Of a DNA stretch of 64,000 nucleotides, positions 1 to 7,614 are shown piece after piece. Position 1 is the first letter of the stretch. Each line of letters starts with the position of its first letter. Where the stretch lies: contig QXWR01000002.1 of NCBI GenBank assembly GCA_009911065.1, forward strand, positions 1 through 64,000. Direction: 5' to 3'. This DNA is from Clostridiaceae bacterium. Lineage in GTDB: Bacteria > Bacillota > Clostridia > Lachnospirales > Lachnospiraceae. The position numbers were made by a program, and so were the translations under genes. The notes beneath the pieces are model-generated. The model was not told where the DNA came from and ran no database searches. It saw only the letters and a program-made list of their open reading frames with translations.

Positions 1-29
1 CAGTTGTTCGTGTCCCTGTTCATGCGAAT

Positions 30-2000
30 TTATAAGGCAACTGAACTCTTCACGAACAAGTATGGCATATCTTTCCCGGTCTTTTGGTAGTTCAGACCGT
101 AGGACTGCGACGTACCCCTTGTGTCAGAGGTATTGTAGAGGTCTATTGTTTCTTTACCCAAAATTTCCGCCATCTCTTTTAAGGTGGTCTTTTCCTTCCC
201 TCCGAGGAATAAGGTGGTATCACAATTCCCCTCAATCGTGTCGGCGTTATCCTTATAAATCGCTTTGAGCTGCGACTTCGACTGCAAAATAATAGAAGCT
301 GATATTTCCCGGCTTCGGATTGTAGCTATCAACTTCTCAAACTTTGGTATCTGCCCGATGTTTGCAAACTCATCGAGTAAGCAGCGCACATGGACGGGCA
401 GTCTGCCATGATACACATCATCTGCCCTGTCACAGAGCAGGTTGAAAAGCTGCGTGTACATGATTGATACGATAAAATTAAACGTATCGTCCGTATCGGA
501 GATAATGACAAACAACGCTGTCCTTTCGTCCCCCAGCATATCAAGCCCCAACTCGTCATAGCTTGTCAGGTCACGCAGCTCCTTGATGTCAAATGGAGCT
601 AACCTTGCGCCACAGCTAATCAATATAGATTTTGCTGTCTTGCCCGCAGCCAGCTTGTATTTTTTATACTGCTTGACTGCAAAGTGTTCCGGCTCTCTTT
701 CCTCCAGCTCGTCGAACATCAAATCAACGGGATTTTTAAATTCCTCATCGTCCTCCCTTGCTTCGCTTGCATTTATCATGTCAAGCAGGGTGGTAAAATT
801 CTGTTCTTCCTCCACGCACTCATACCAGATGTACCCGATCAGTGCGGTGTAATAGAGCTTTTCGGCTTTCACCCAAAAATCCTCGCCGGATTGCTGCCCC
901 TCGCCTTTGGTGTTTAAAATGATTGTATTTACAAGTTTCAGAATGTCCTTCTCGCTACGGATATAAGCGATAGGGTTGTAGTGCATTGATTTTTTGAAGT
1001 TAATGGTGTTCAGCACTTTTACCTTGTACCCGTTCTTTAAAAGCATTTTTCCGCACTCGACCAACACTGTCCCCTTCGGATCGGTAACTACATATGATGA
1101 GTGCATCTGCATCAGGTTCGGTTTTACAAAAAACCTCGTCTTGCCGGAACCAGAACCGCCGATGACAAGGATATTTTTATTCCTTGCATACTTTGGCTCT
1201 CTTGGTCTGCCCGACATCATCAGCCTTTCAGTTTCTGTCAGCAGCACGTTGTTCTCAAAGACCGGATCAATGTAAGGCTCAATATCCTTTGCAGTTCCCC
1301 ACCTTGCAGAACCGTACTCCATGCCATGCCGGAATTTCTTGGCGTTCTTGGCTTTGAAATACACTATAAGACGGAGCGCAATGCCGCACCCTGCGCCTAT
1401 CAGCAGATCTTTCGGGTAAAAACTCGGTAATGGGTTGGAAAATAAACCGTCCAGCCCCTCCATGACCGCCATCATCTTTGCGGAAGTGTCCTGTCCCGGC
1501 GATACACGCCACAGCCACGCTATTTTGTCGCAGAAATATCCGGTAAGGATATAGGGAAGGCACATAAGGAATACTTTCTTCTTGTCAACATTCCCTGTCT
1601 TTGCCTTGAGCTTTTCGGGAACTGATTTTAAGTCTTTGGCAATACCATCTACGATTTTACTCATAACGACTGCCCCCTGTCCTTCTGGTGTTCCCTTGCC
1701 CTTGAAAAATACCATGTACTTCGGCGGTTCAACCGTCTTATCCTTTTTCACAGCAAAGTCTACGTTGTATTTCCTCGCCACTCTCTCAAAGGACTTGATG
1801 TTGTTATCCGTAACCTCAATGCTCGAAGCACCCATACCCTGACCGACCAAGTCTTTCACTGATATTTTTCCATGAGATGCCTGTTTTCCCTGTTTGCGGT
1901 GTTCCAGATACATCTTCATCGCCTTTTTCAGCACGTCGGCAGTCAGCCTGGAAGATTTGAACACAAGGGCAATCGTTTTCTGTGTCACTTCCTCCTGCAT
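30..2000 (-). CDS. PcfB-VirD4/TraG fusion coupling protein, C-terminally truncated
   Basis: Type IV coupling protein that would link the relaxosome to the conjugation channel at the membrane. Residues 1 to about 112 look like PcfB (DUF3801). From the internal Met at about residue 113 (codon 1664-1662) the sequence reads as VirD4/TraG: two hydrophobic segments, Walker A GGSGSGKT near 281-288 and Walker B LLDEFANIG near 541. In related ICEs pcfB and traG are separate genes. Here PcfB lacks its usual tail and runs straight into TraG, and a GGGGG tract still sits before the internal ATG, as if it were the old traG ribosome binding site. The start at 2000 is chosen for GGAGG six bases upstream. 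After YQKTGK the protein departs from the family, which normally continues about 60-70 residues, and ends in an unrelated tail at 30. This is probably a deletion product; whether it works is doubtful. Confidence 0.75.
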   Translation of the reverse strand: MQEEVTQKTIALVFKSSRLTADVLKKAMKMYLEHRKQGKQASHGKISVKDLVGQGMGASSIEVTDNNIKSFERVARKYNVDFAVKKDKTVEPPKYMVFFKGKGTPEGQGAVVMSKIVDGIAKDLKSVPEKLKAKTGNVDKKKVFLMCLPYILTGYFCDKIAWLWRVSPGQDTSAKMMAVMEGLDGLFSNPLPSFYPKDLLIGAGCGIALRLIVYFKAKNAKKFRHGMEYGSARWGTAKDIEPYIDPVFENNVLLTETERLMMSGRPREPKYARNKNILVIGGSGSGKTRFFVKPNLMQMHSSYVVTDPKGTVLVECGKMLLKNGYKVKVLNTINFKKSMHYNPIAYIRSEKDILKLVNTIILNTKGEGQQSGEDFWVKAEKLYYTALIGYIWYECVEEEQNFTTLLDMINASEAREDDEEFKNPVDLMFDELEEREPEHFAVKQYKKYKLAAGKTAKSILISCGARLAPFDIKELRDLTSYDELGLDMLGDERTALFVIISDTDDTFNFIVSIMYTQLFNLLCDRADDVYHGRLPVHVRCLLDEFANIGQIPKFEKLIATIRSREISASIILQSKSQLKAIYKDNADTIEGNCDTTLFLGGKEKTTLKEMAEILGKETIDLYNTSDTRGTSQSYGLNYQKTGKDMPYLFVKSSVAL

Positions 2001-2087
2001 GGTTTTCCTCCTTCTTCCTTTATTGCCATACATCCGTCAGGGTGGAACGTACAGCCTGTGCAGCAGATATTTCATAAGCTCTCCTTT

Positions 2088-2115
2088 CCACTTCTGGACT
2101 TTTTGTCCAAAAGTT
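2088..2115 (-). repeat. Palindromic pre-RBS element, copy 1
   Basis: A 28-base element whose arms form a 9-bp stem (CTTTTGGAC / GTCCAGAAG, one G-U pair) with a 5-base loop. On the minus strand it is followed by AAAGGAG and an ATG at 2075 that opens only a 12-codon frame ending at 2037, before the pcfB RBS. The arms match copy 2 at 3195-3222 base for base; only the loop differs. It could be an operator or an RNA element. Confidence 0.6.
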
Positions 2116-2125
2116 CTACAAATAC

Positions 2126-2169
2126 AAAAAGGGCAGCTACAAACCGCTGTTTACGGTCTATAACTGCCC
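2126..2169 (-). terminator. Rho-independent terminator after the zinc-ribbon gene
   Basis: On the minus strand, arms at 2169-2154 and 2146-2131 pair over about 16 bp (GGGCAG...CTGCCC, with three G-U pairs), with a 7-base loop and five T residues after the stem. It lies 24 bases past the stop of the gene ending at 2193, so it should separate that gene from the coupling-protein gene. Confidence 0.75.
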
Positions 2170-2192
2170 TGACGCTGTTTACCATATTCAAT

Positions 2193-2723
2193 TTATCTGT
2201 ACCGCATTACTGGACACTGCTTTGTCTTTTTCCCGACTTTTCTGCGTTCCAAAGCAAAGACCATATCCCCGGTACGCTCAAAATACCCTATATCTTTCTT
2301 CCAGCTCATGCCGCATTTACAATGCTGCAACCCGATAAACTGCTGTTTCATTTTCCTTCCACAGTTTGGGCATACCTTTTTGCCCACGCCCTTTTTCTTG
2401 GCTTTTGGCTTGTCTGCATCTTCTTTCTTTTTCTCTTTCCTTTCCGGAAGTCCATTCTCCGCAATCCTTGTTTCATAACGTGGCAGGCGGTAAAGATACA
2501 GGCGGTATATTTCATCAAAGGAAGCCTTTTCTGCTATTCCCTTTACCCTTTGATAGATTTGCTCCGCAATTTTTTCACTGTCCTCTCCCTCCGGCAGCTT
2601 ATCATGTTCCCTGTAATAATCACAGGTCTTTTCAAACATCCAGTCTGCTATTTTGGCTTTCTGCTTCTGCTTTAAGTCTTTATATGTCCTGTCTGCCCTT
2701 TTCAGGCGCTTCTTTTTTCCCAA
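2193..2723 (-). CDS. ICE-encoded zinc-ribbon protein, function unknown
   Basis: A basic protein of about 176 residues rich in Lys, with a C-terminal zinc-ribbon-like motif CPNCGRKM...HCKCGMSW (four Cys) near residues 117-140. The N-terminal half is helical and charged, which would suit nucleic-acid or protein binding. No ATG is available. The first TTG (2732) abuts the AGGAG, while the TTG three codons later (2723) is nine bases from it, so 2723 is preferred. It sits between the small unknown ORF at 2680-2799 and the coupling-protein gene, and a strong terminator follows. Probably a cargo or regulatory gene of the element; I do not recognise a named family. Confidence 0.6.
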   Translation of the reverse strand: MGKKKRLKRADRTYKDLKQKQKAKIADWMFEKTCDYYREHDKLPEGEDSEKIAEQIYQRVKGIAEKASFDEIYRLYLYRLPRYETRIAENGLPERKEKKKEDADKPKAKKKGVGKKVCPNCGRKMKQQFIGLQHCKCGMSWKKDIGYFERTGDMVFALERRKVGKKTKQCPVMRYR

Positions 2724-2799
2724 ATGGTTCAACTCCTGTCTTTAATCCTGATATAATCCACTTTATCAGAAATTCATGCGGAATTGTAAAAAACATCAT
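2680..2799 (-). CDS. Possible 39-residue hydrophobic small protein
   Basis: A short frame with GAGGG six bases before a double ATG (2799 and 2796). The first 20 residues are hydrophobic (MMFFTIPHEFLIKWIISG) and the tail is charged, like a small membrane peptide. It starts about ten bases after the 122-residue gene ends and overlaps the next gene by 44 bases in another frame. Support is only the RBS, spacing and composition, so this remains tentative. Confidence 0.35.
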   Translation of the reverse strand: MMFFTIPHEFLIKWIISGLKTGVEPFGKKEAPEKGRQDI

Positions 2800-2810
2800 G
2801 ATTTTCCCTC

Positions 2811-3179
2811 TTAGATAATTCCCTCTCCGCACAATGCAAGGAAATATTCTTTTTTCTTTGATATTTCCTCCTGCCTGTCTTTGGAAAGCGTTTTGAATAT
2901 CTCGTCATAATCAAGCTCCGCAAGCGGTGTTCCAAGTACAGGCGTTAAAACCTCATGTTCATACCATATCCGCCATAATTCCTCAAACAGTTCCGAACTG
3001 TCCGAATACGCCACAGCGGAGTCAAAGCCTTCGCCCTCATTGTACCATTGCAGGCGGACAAAGCCAAACCTCCCGGCATCTGCCACCATCACATCTGCCA
3101 GATCATACAGTTCCGTAAACGCATCTGCCACCTTCCGGCATTTTTCCCGCTGTTCTTCCGTAATATATGTTTCTGCCAT
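2811..3179 (-). CDS. Conserved-looking ICE hypothetical protein (122 aa)
   Basis: An acidic cytoplasmic protein of 122 residues without signal peptide or membrane segment. It is rich in aromatic and acidic residues (RLQWYNEGEGFDS, EELWRIWYEHEV). The start at 3179 has TAGGAGG eight bases upstream, directly after the palindromic element at 3195-3222. It is co-directional with the parA-parB-DUF6017 module and followed at about 10 bases by the small hydrophobic ORF. Genes of this size and composition are common between the replication and transfer modules of Tn1549-like ICEs, but I cannot name a function. Confidence 0.6.
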   Translation of the reverse strand: MAETYITEEQREKCRKVADAFTELYDLADVMVADAGRFGFVRLQWYNEGEGFDSAVAYSDSSELFEELWRIWYEHEVLTPVLGTPLAELDYDEIFKTLSKDRQEEISKKKEYFLALCGEGII

Positions 3180-3194
3180 AAATGATCCTCCTAA

Positions 3195-3222
3195 CCACTT
3201 CTGGACAAAATGTCCAAAAGTT
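3195..3222 (-). repeat. Palindromic pre-RBS element, copy 2
   Basis: The same 28-base element as 2088-2115, with stem arms 3220-3212 and 3206-3198 and loop ATTTT on the minus strand. It overlaps the TAA at 3223-3221 of the frame behind the 159-residue gene and is followed by the RBS and ATG of the gene at 2811-3179. It has no T run after it, so it is not an ordinary terminator. Confidence 0.6.
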
Positions 3223-3394
3223 ATCCATTTTCCTTTAAACAGTAAATCGTGCAGAGGTCAGCGCACAAAACGCCTTCCCCATATTTTATATTATCAAACA
3301 AAAGGCACTGGAACAGCACGTCACGCACACTCTCTAACCGGACAATCCCTTGCTCTATTTCTGAAAAATCTGTATCGGGAATATCCCCTGCTGT
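3221..3394 (-). pseudogene. Open coding-like frame continuing past the TAG of the 159-aa gene
   Basis: Directly after the TAG at 3397-3395, and in the same frame, 57 sense codons follow before TAA at 3223-3221. The translated stretch is protein-like (TAGDIPDTDFSEIEQGIVRL at its start, then a Cys-rich hydrophobic part) and has no good ATG or RBS of its own. Either the upstream gene was once longer and now carries a nonsense codon, or a separate small gene lost its start and was joined by deletion. Readthrough is possible but not supported by any signal. Confidence 0.4.
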
Positions 3395-3874
3395 CTACCT
3401 TGCTGAAATACAGTGTGTGTAAAGTCCGAGGATATATTTATCTGACATTGGGAAAGCGAATGTTTCCTGCCCGTCATACGTTACCCTGTATTTTTCCTGT
3501 TCTTCCTCCGGCAGCTCAAAGATGCACTGTACTGTTTCAAGATAAGTATGCCCGTCAAAGTCCGGTTTTAACTTCTTCCCGTATCTGCGGATTGTCACGA
3601 AAATATTGTTGCGGTCAATAAAAGAACGGGTACGCTTAAATGTCGGCTTTCTGCCTTTTATGTCCATATAAACATTATTCCCTGTTCCCTTCCCGGCAAA
3701 CCTGCCATAATCGCCAGTCCTCAACAGATAGGACAGCACTTTAAGCAGCTTTTCCTTTGATGCAATCTCCTGATAAGGAGAAACTCCAAAATCTATTTTA
3801 ACAAACCGTAACGGGCAGCTACCCTTTGCAATCTCACGTTCCATTGCCCTGTCAATATCCCTCATGGACTCCAT
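3395..3874 (-). CDS. ICE hypothetical protein (159 aa)
   Basis: A basic protein of 159 residues with no membrane segment, starting with MESMRDIDRAMEREIAKG. It begins immediately after the TAA of the DUF6017 gene (TAAATG), with AAGGAG eight bases before the ATG, so translation is likely coupled. The central part is rich in Lys and Arg (KPTFKRTRSFIDRNN), which would fit DNA or RNA contact. The frame stays open beyond its TAG (see 3221-3394), so the protein may be shortened. I do not recognise a domain; a role in element maintenance is inferred only from position. Confidence 0.6.
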   Translation of the reverse strand: MESMRDIDRAMEREIAKGSCPLRFVKIDFGVSPYQEIASKEKLLKVLSYLLRTGDYGRFAGKGTGNNVYMDIKGRKPTFKRTRSFIDRNNIFVTIRRYGKKLKPDFDGHTYLETVQCIFELPEEEQEKYRVTYDGQETFAFPMSDKYILGLYTHCISAR

Positions 3875-5062
3875 TTATCCATCTCCTTCCATTTTAGACT
3901 GAAACATTCCTTTTTCTTCCCACCCTCCGCCATACATATCATGCTGTACCAACTGCTGGTAGTAGTGGTTCATGGTATTGGGCGCATTGTAGAGGGCAGT
4001 CACCATGTATGCCCTGATATTGGTTATCTTGGTTGTGGTATCCCTCATGCATCCAATGACATACTCCAAATGGGAGCTGTTCAGCTTCAGGAATTTTGAC
4101 TTCACAAGCTCATAAGGGTAATCTTCCCCATTGACCTTTACTGCCTTTCGCTTTACGCACACAATCTCACAGATCACCTCATAAAGTTCCTCATACAGTC
4201 CCCTGTCATTCCAATCGCCATATTTCATGTGATGCTCATACTCAATATTTTCTTTAATGATTTCCATGTAGGCGTTAGCATCATCCATCACATCAATCAT
4301 ATCATTATCCGGCTTGCCCTGTTCTGCTTTTTCTATCTCCTGACTGGTTTGATTGATATGATGTGATTCTCCGTCAGAAATATTTGCAGAAGTATATGAA
4401 TTTGTCCCTCCGTTTTGGGACAGACCTGTATCCGGTTTCGGAATGATGGTATTGCCTGTTTTGTCATGACCTGTATCCAAATTTGTAGATACCTGTGTCC
4501 CGTTTGGGATACCCCTCCCTCCCAAAATTTCCATAGGGGCATCCGATTTTGTAGGGAGGCTCCCTCCCGTTTTGTCATCAGATACACCTGCACATGAATC
4601 GTCCACTCCGTCCATTGCAGGTATTTCCTCTGGAAATGTCAGCCGGTACAGCATATCCGGTTTCAGTTCCACATACATCACATTATTGCATACAAGCCCC
4701 TCCCCATAACTGACTGTCCGGAACTCTCTCTTTATTACCTGTAATTTTTCCAGCCTGTCCATTGCGGTTTTGACTGTTTTCTTAGACTCTCCAAATAAAT
4801 CCGCATAATACTGATAGCTCTGCCTTAGAATATCTTCTGAAAATTTCTTTTTCCAGCCAAGAATATGCCCGGTTCCCTGATCCCGCACCTCAGAAGGGCG
4901 ATACCAGTAAACAATATCCGCCAGAATAACAATCGCAAGGAGATATGGTTTCCCATTCTCCTTTGTGATTGTCCTGTACCAGACAGCGGGAATAATGTTT
5001 CCGGTAATATTTATAGAACCCATTGCGTCAACGATTACGTTTCCGCTTGTTAAATATCCCAT
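3875..5062 (-). CDS. Replication-initiator-like DUF6017 protein
   Basis: A protein of about 395 residues. The N-terminal 130 residues (SGNVI..., ITGNIIPAVWYRTITKENG, LAIVILADIVYWYRP, SKKTVKTAMDRLEKLQVIKR) form a predicted winged-helix domain like those of replication-initiator/DnaD-type proteins. A low-complexity Thr/Asn/Gly/Ser linker spans roughly 165-245, and the C-terminal part matches what I know of DUF6017 from ICEs. It likely acts in replication or partition of the excised circle. The ATG at 5062 sits two bases after the parB stop, with AGGAAGGGG upstream; an upstream GTG at 5089 is less likely because it would overlap the RBS. Part of a parA-parB-rep operon. Confidence 0.7.
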   Translation of the reverse strand: MGYLTSGNVIVDAMGSINITGNIIPAVWYRTITKENGKPYLLAIVILADIVYWYRPSEVRDQGTGHILGWKKKFSEDILRQSYQYYADLFGESKKTVKTAMDRLEKLQVIKREFRTVSYGEGLVCNNVMYVELKPDMLYRLTFPEEIPAMDGVDDSCAGVSDDKTGGSLPTKSDAPMEILGGRGIPNGTQVSTNLDTGHDKTGNTIIPKPDTGLSQNGGTNSYTSANISDGESHHINQTSQEIEKAEQGKPDNDMIDVMDDANAYMEIIKENIEYEHHMKYGDWNDRGLYEELYEVICEIVCVKRKAVKVNGEDYPYELVKSKFLKLNSSHLEYVIGCMRDTTTKITNIRAYMVTALYNAPNTMNHYYQQLVQHDMYGGGWEEKGMFQSKMEGDG

Positions 5063-5064
5063 TA

Positions 5065-5961
5065 TCAAACAGCCCCTTCCTCTTTCCACTTATCAAGAAG
5101 CGTAATAATGATGCTTTCTATCTCCTCATTGGAATAGCTGTCTGAAAAATATTTGCCTATCTTGTCTGATTTTATTGTGATTTTTCTCTCTTTTGGCTTT
5201 TCTTCTGACAAAACCAGCTTAACCATTGCCAATGTCAGCTCGCCGCTTTTGCCATACTCTTTGAGTTTCCCGGATTGTATCATACTGACATTACATCCCT
5301 GTTCCTCAATGATAACCTGCACCCACTGCTGCGCTTCCTCCGTCAGAAAAGATATATCCACGCCCTGTGAAAAACCTAATTTCTTTGTGTCAACCATTTC
5401 AAGAAGTTCATCAGAAAGCCTTGACAGCCAAATATAGCGCTGAACCTTTTTCGCATTTTCCCCGGCAGCTTCCCCGACTTCATCAAGAGTGTTCCTGCCT
5501 GACTTTTTCCCCTGATGCTTCATTGCTTCATACTTCATCTTATAGGCTCTCGCCTTTTCGCTTGGTAAGATGTCCTCCCTCTGAATGTTGGAATCCACCA
5601 TGATAATTGTTGCTTCATCATCAGTGTAATTACGGACAATCACAGGCATCTCCGTCTTTCCGGCAAGCTCTGAACCACGTTTCCGGCGGTGTCCGGCTAT
5701 GATTTCATAGCCGCCGCCTTTCCTCGGTCTTGCAATGCCCGGAACCAGCACACCATGCTGACGGATACTCTCTGTTGTTTCCTCCATCTTCTCATCGTCC
5801 TCCACCCGGAAAGGGTGGTCTTTGAATGTATGAAGCTCCGCAAGCGGCGCATTGATAATCTGCTCTATGCCATTTTCCTGTGCGGCACTTCCGCCGAATA
5901 AATCATCAAAACTTTCCATCCTGATTTTTGCTGCGCTTCCTGTTTTTGCATTACTGCCCAT
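5065..5961 (-). CDS. parB: ParB/Spo0J-family partition protein
   Basis: A DNA-binding partition protein of 298 residues. The N-terminal ParB/Sulfiredoxin domain shows HPFRVEDDEKMEETTESIRQ, VLVPGIARP and AGHRRKRGSELAG, the last being the CTP-binding GHRR motif. A helix-turn-helix middle region follows (EKARAYKMKYEAMKHQGKK, VGEAAGENAKKVQRYIWL). The C-terminal third is a variable dimerisation region. It overlaps the end of parA by 11 bases. The ATG at 5961 is nine bases from AGGAGG; a TTG two codons upstream is the alternative. It likely acts with ParA to stabilise the ICE after excision. Confidence 0.85.
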   Translation of the reverse strand: MGSNAKTGSAAKIRMESFDDLFGGSAAQENGIEQIINAPLAELHTFKDHPFRVEDDEKMEETTESIRQHGVLVPGIARPRKGGGYEIIAGHRRKRGSELAGKTEMPVIVRNYTDDEATIIMVDSNIQREDILPSEKARAYKMKYEAMKHQGKKSGRNTLDEVGEAAGENAKKVQRYIWLSRLSDELLEMVDTKKLGFSQGVDISFLTEEAQQWVQVIIEEQGCNVSMIQSGKLKEYGKSGELTLAMVKLVLSEEKPKERKITIKSDKIGKYFSDSYSNEEIESIIITLLDKWKEEGAV

Positions 5962-6736
5962 CTGCAAGCACCTCCTCCGTCAATGAATAGTAGGCTGATG
6001 CCACTTTTCCCTTTGGATCATGCTTGTATATGCTGATGCCTTCCGCTGAAATCTCCGCTGCCCTTACCGAAACAGGAATGACATTGGTAAATATCCTCAC
6101 CCGGCTTCCATAGGCTTCCTTCAGCATGGAACTGATGTCTTTTGCATAGTTAGTCCGGCTGTCCACCATTGTCAGCAATATGCCCTCAATCTCCAGTTTC
6201 GGGTTAATCTGCCGCTTTACCTTGCCAACCGTCTTAATGAGCTGCTGCAAGCCTTTAACGGGCAGGTATGCCGCCTGTACGGGTATCAAGATGCTGTCGG
6301 CACAGGCAAGGGCATTTATAGTAATCATGCCGAGCGAGGGCATACAGTCTATAAGGATATAGTCGTAATTCTCCCTGACTATCTCTATGTACGACCTTAG
6401 TATCGTTTCCCGGCTCATAACATTCACAAGGGAAACCTCCAGACCGGATAACTCAATGTTCCCCGGCATAAGGTCTATCCCTTCCTCATGGTGCAGGATA
6501 CCCTCTGTCGGCTCTACTTCTTCATCATTGATTAAATTCCCCATAATGGTTGCAAGCGTAACTTCCAATGTATCCGGCTCTGTATAGCCAAGACTTGCGG
6601 TAAGGCTTCCCTGTGCGTCTGCATCTATTAACAACACCTTTTTACCCTGTTTTGCAAGTCCTATGCCTAAATTGCTTGTTGTGGTGGTCTTGCCGACTCC
6701 ACCTTTCTGATTTGCGATTGCGATTATTTTACACAT
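5951..6736 (-). CDS. parA: ParA/Soj-family partition ATPase
   Basis: A cytoplasmic deviant-Walker ATPase of 261 residues, full length for the family. Walker A is KGGVGKTTTTSN near residues 11-22 with the signature Lys. Walker A' is DADAQGSLTASL and Walker B is YILIDCMPSLGMI. It pairs with ParB, whose gene overlaps it by 11 bases, to segregate or stabilise the element. The start at 6736 has AAAGGAGA upstream. It follows the DUF3970-like gene by 27 bases in one operon. Confidence 0.93.
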   Translation of the reverse strand: MCKIIAIANQKGGVGKTTTTSNLGIGLAKQGKKVLLIDADAQGSLTASLGYTEPDTLEVTLATIMGNLINDEEVEPTEGILHHEEGIDLMPGNIELSGLEVSLVNVMSRETILRSYIEIVRENYDYILIDCMPSLGMITINALACADSILIPVQAAYLPVKGLQQLIKTVGKVKRQINPKLEIEGILLTMVDSRTNYAKDISSMLKEAYGSRVRIFTNVIPVSVRAAEISAEGISIYKHDPKGKVASAYYSLTEEVLADGQ

Positions 6737-6763
6737 GATCTGATTCTCCTTTGCTTTCTACTA

Positions 6764-6937
6764 TTATTCTTTTATATTGCTTTTCCTTACTTCCACATAA
6801 GCCCTGTAATACTTCTTTGTCCCTTTGTTCGGGAACAAATCGGAAAACTCCGTCACTTCAATTTTAGAGCTTCTCTGTAAAATCTTACTGAACCACTTAA
6901 TATCGTTTCTTGTTCCCATAAGCCTGACTTTTAACAT
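6764..6937 (-). CDS. Small DUF3970-like protein (57 aa)
   Basis: A 57-residue basic protein beginning MLKVRLMGTRNDIKWFSKIL and containing SDLFPNKGTKKYYRAYVEV. This resembles my memory of DUF3970 (KGTKNDIKW and FxNKGT motifs), a family of small ICE-associated proteins of unknown role. The ATG overlaps the TGA of the DUF6075 gene (TGATG), so it should be translationally coupled to it. It precedes parA by 27 bases. Confidence 0.6.
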   Translation of the reverse strand: MLKVRLMGTRNDIKWFSKILQRSSKIEVTEFSDLFPNKGTKKYYRAYVEVRKSNIKE

Positions 6938-7398
6938 CAATCCTGTCCTCCGAGCATGGCGTACAGATTTTTGTTATACGTTACATACTCCGGATACCGT
7001 ATCTGTACAGCCTGCCAAAAATAAGGTGCATAGGCACAGCAGAATAATTCCTCCACTGTATAAAGTTTGCACTCGTCTACCTGTTCCTCCGCATCGTCAT
7101 AATCAAGAACGCTTGGCGTTCCGTTACAATAAAGGTTAAACGCCATCCTGACTACTTTTACGCTTCCGCTGGTCTGCCAGCCTTCATGCAGGCACTTTGT
7201 TTTTACGTTGCCTGTCTTAAAATCATAAATACTTTTGATATTCCTTCTTGTGTCATCGTTGATACCAAGACAATATACAAGTGCTTTGTGATACACGTCC
7301 TGATATCTGACTTCTTTCAGTTTTTCATAGTAGAATTTCTCATGTGCTTCGCTGATAAAAATAATCGCTCTCTCTGCTCCTAACGCTGTACTGCTCAT
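6937..7398 (-). CDS. DUF6075-like ICE protein
   Basis: A protein of 153 residues with the motifs AHEKFYYEKLKEVRYQDVYH, KALVYCLGINDDTRRNI, LHEGWQTSGSVKVVRMAFNL and YAPYFWQAVQIRYPEY, as I remember for DUF6075. The function is unknown; it is typically the first gene beside the parA-parB module of Clostridial ICEs. The start at 7398 is set by GGAGG eight bases upstream; the earlier in-frame ATG at 7413 overlaps that RBS. It is the first ICE gene after the lysS-proximal end and probably heads the operon. Confidence 0.65.
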   Translation of the reverse strand: MSSTALGAERAIIFISEAHEKFYYEKLKEVRYQDVYHKALVYCLGINDDTRRNIKSIYDFKTGNVKTKCLHEGWQTSGSVKVVRMAFNLYCNGTPSVLDYDDAEEQVDECKLYTVEELFCCAYAPYFWQAVQIRYPEYVTYNKNLYAMLGGQD

Positions 7399-7437
7399 AT
7401 TCATTTCCTCCATTTCTTATTTTGCTTTGCTGACCAT

Positions 7438-7486
7438 AACAAAAAAGGACACTTCTCTAAAATTTTCTTTTAGAAAAATGTCCTTA
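7438..7486 (-). terminator. Terminator hairpin between lysS and the ICE operon
   Basis: On the minus strand an outer stem AAGGACA/TGTCCTT (7485-7479 with 7451-7445) encloses an inner stem TCTAAAA/TTTTAGA, and is followed by six T residues. It lies downstream of lysS and just before the ICE gene starting at 7398, so it would isolate the ICE genes from lysS transcription. Confidence 0.65.
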
Positions 7487-7560
7487 TCGTACAAAATATT
7501 AACTTGAACTGACACGAGTTTAATTTAAAATCATTTATTTTAACCCTTTAAGAGAGTTTA

Positions 7561-7582
7561 TTTTGTCGTACTTTTGTCGTAC
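7561..7582. repeat. 11-bp tandem repeat at the presumed ICE end
   Basis: TTTTGTCGTAC occurs twice in direct succession, 33 bases downstream of the lysS stop codon. The position, between a conserved housekeeping gene and ICE genes, suggests the attachment or integrase-arm region of the element. The other end lies outside the window, so no att pair can be shown. Confidence 0.4.
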
Positions 7583-7614
7583 CATACTGTTTAAAAGTCC
7601 GCAAACCCTTGATT

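Noticed and set aside
1-75. Group II intron or IS insertion ending the TraG gene
   Set aside because: No intron 5' consensus, terminal repeat or transposase can be seen in the few bases available; the cause of the break cannot be decided here.
1872-2675. 267-residue plus-strand open frame
   Set aside because: It runs antisense to the coupling-protein and zinc-ribbon genes, has low-complexity hydrophobic content and no RBS; a shadow of the minus-strand genes.
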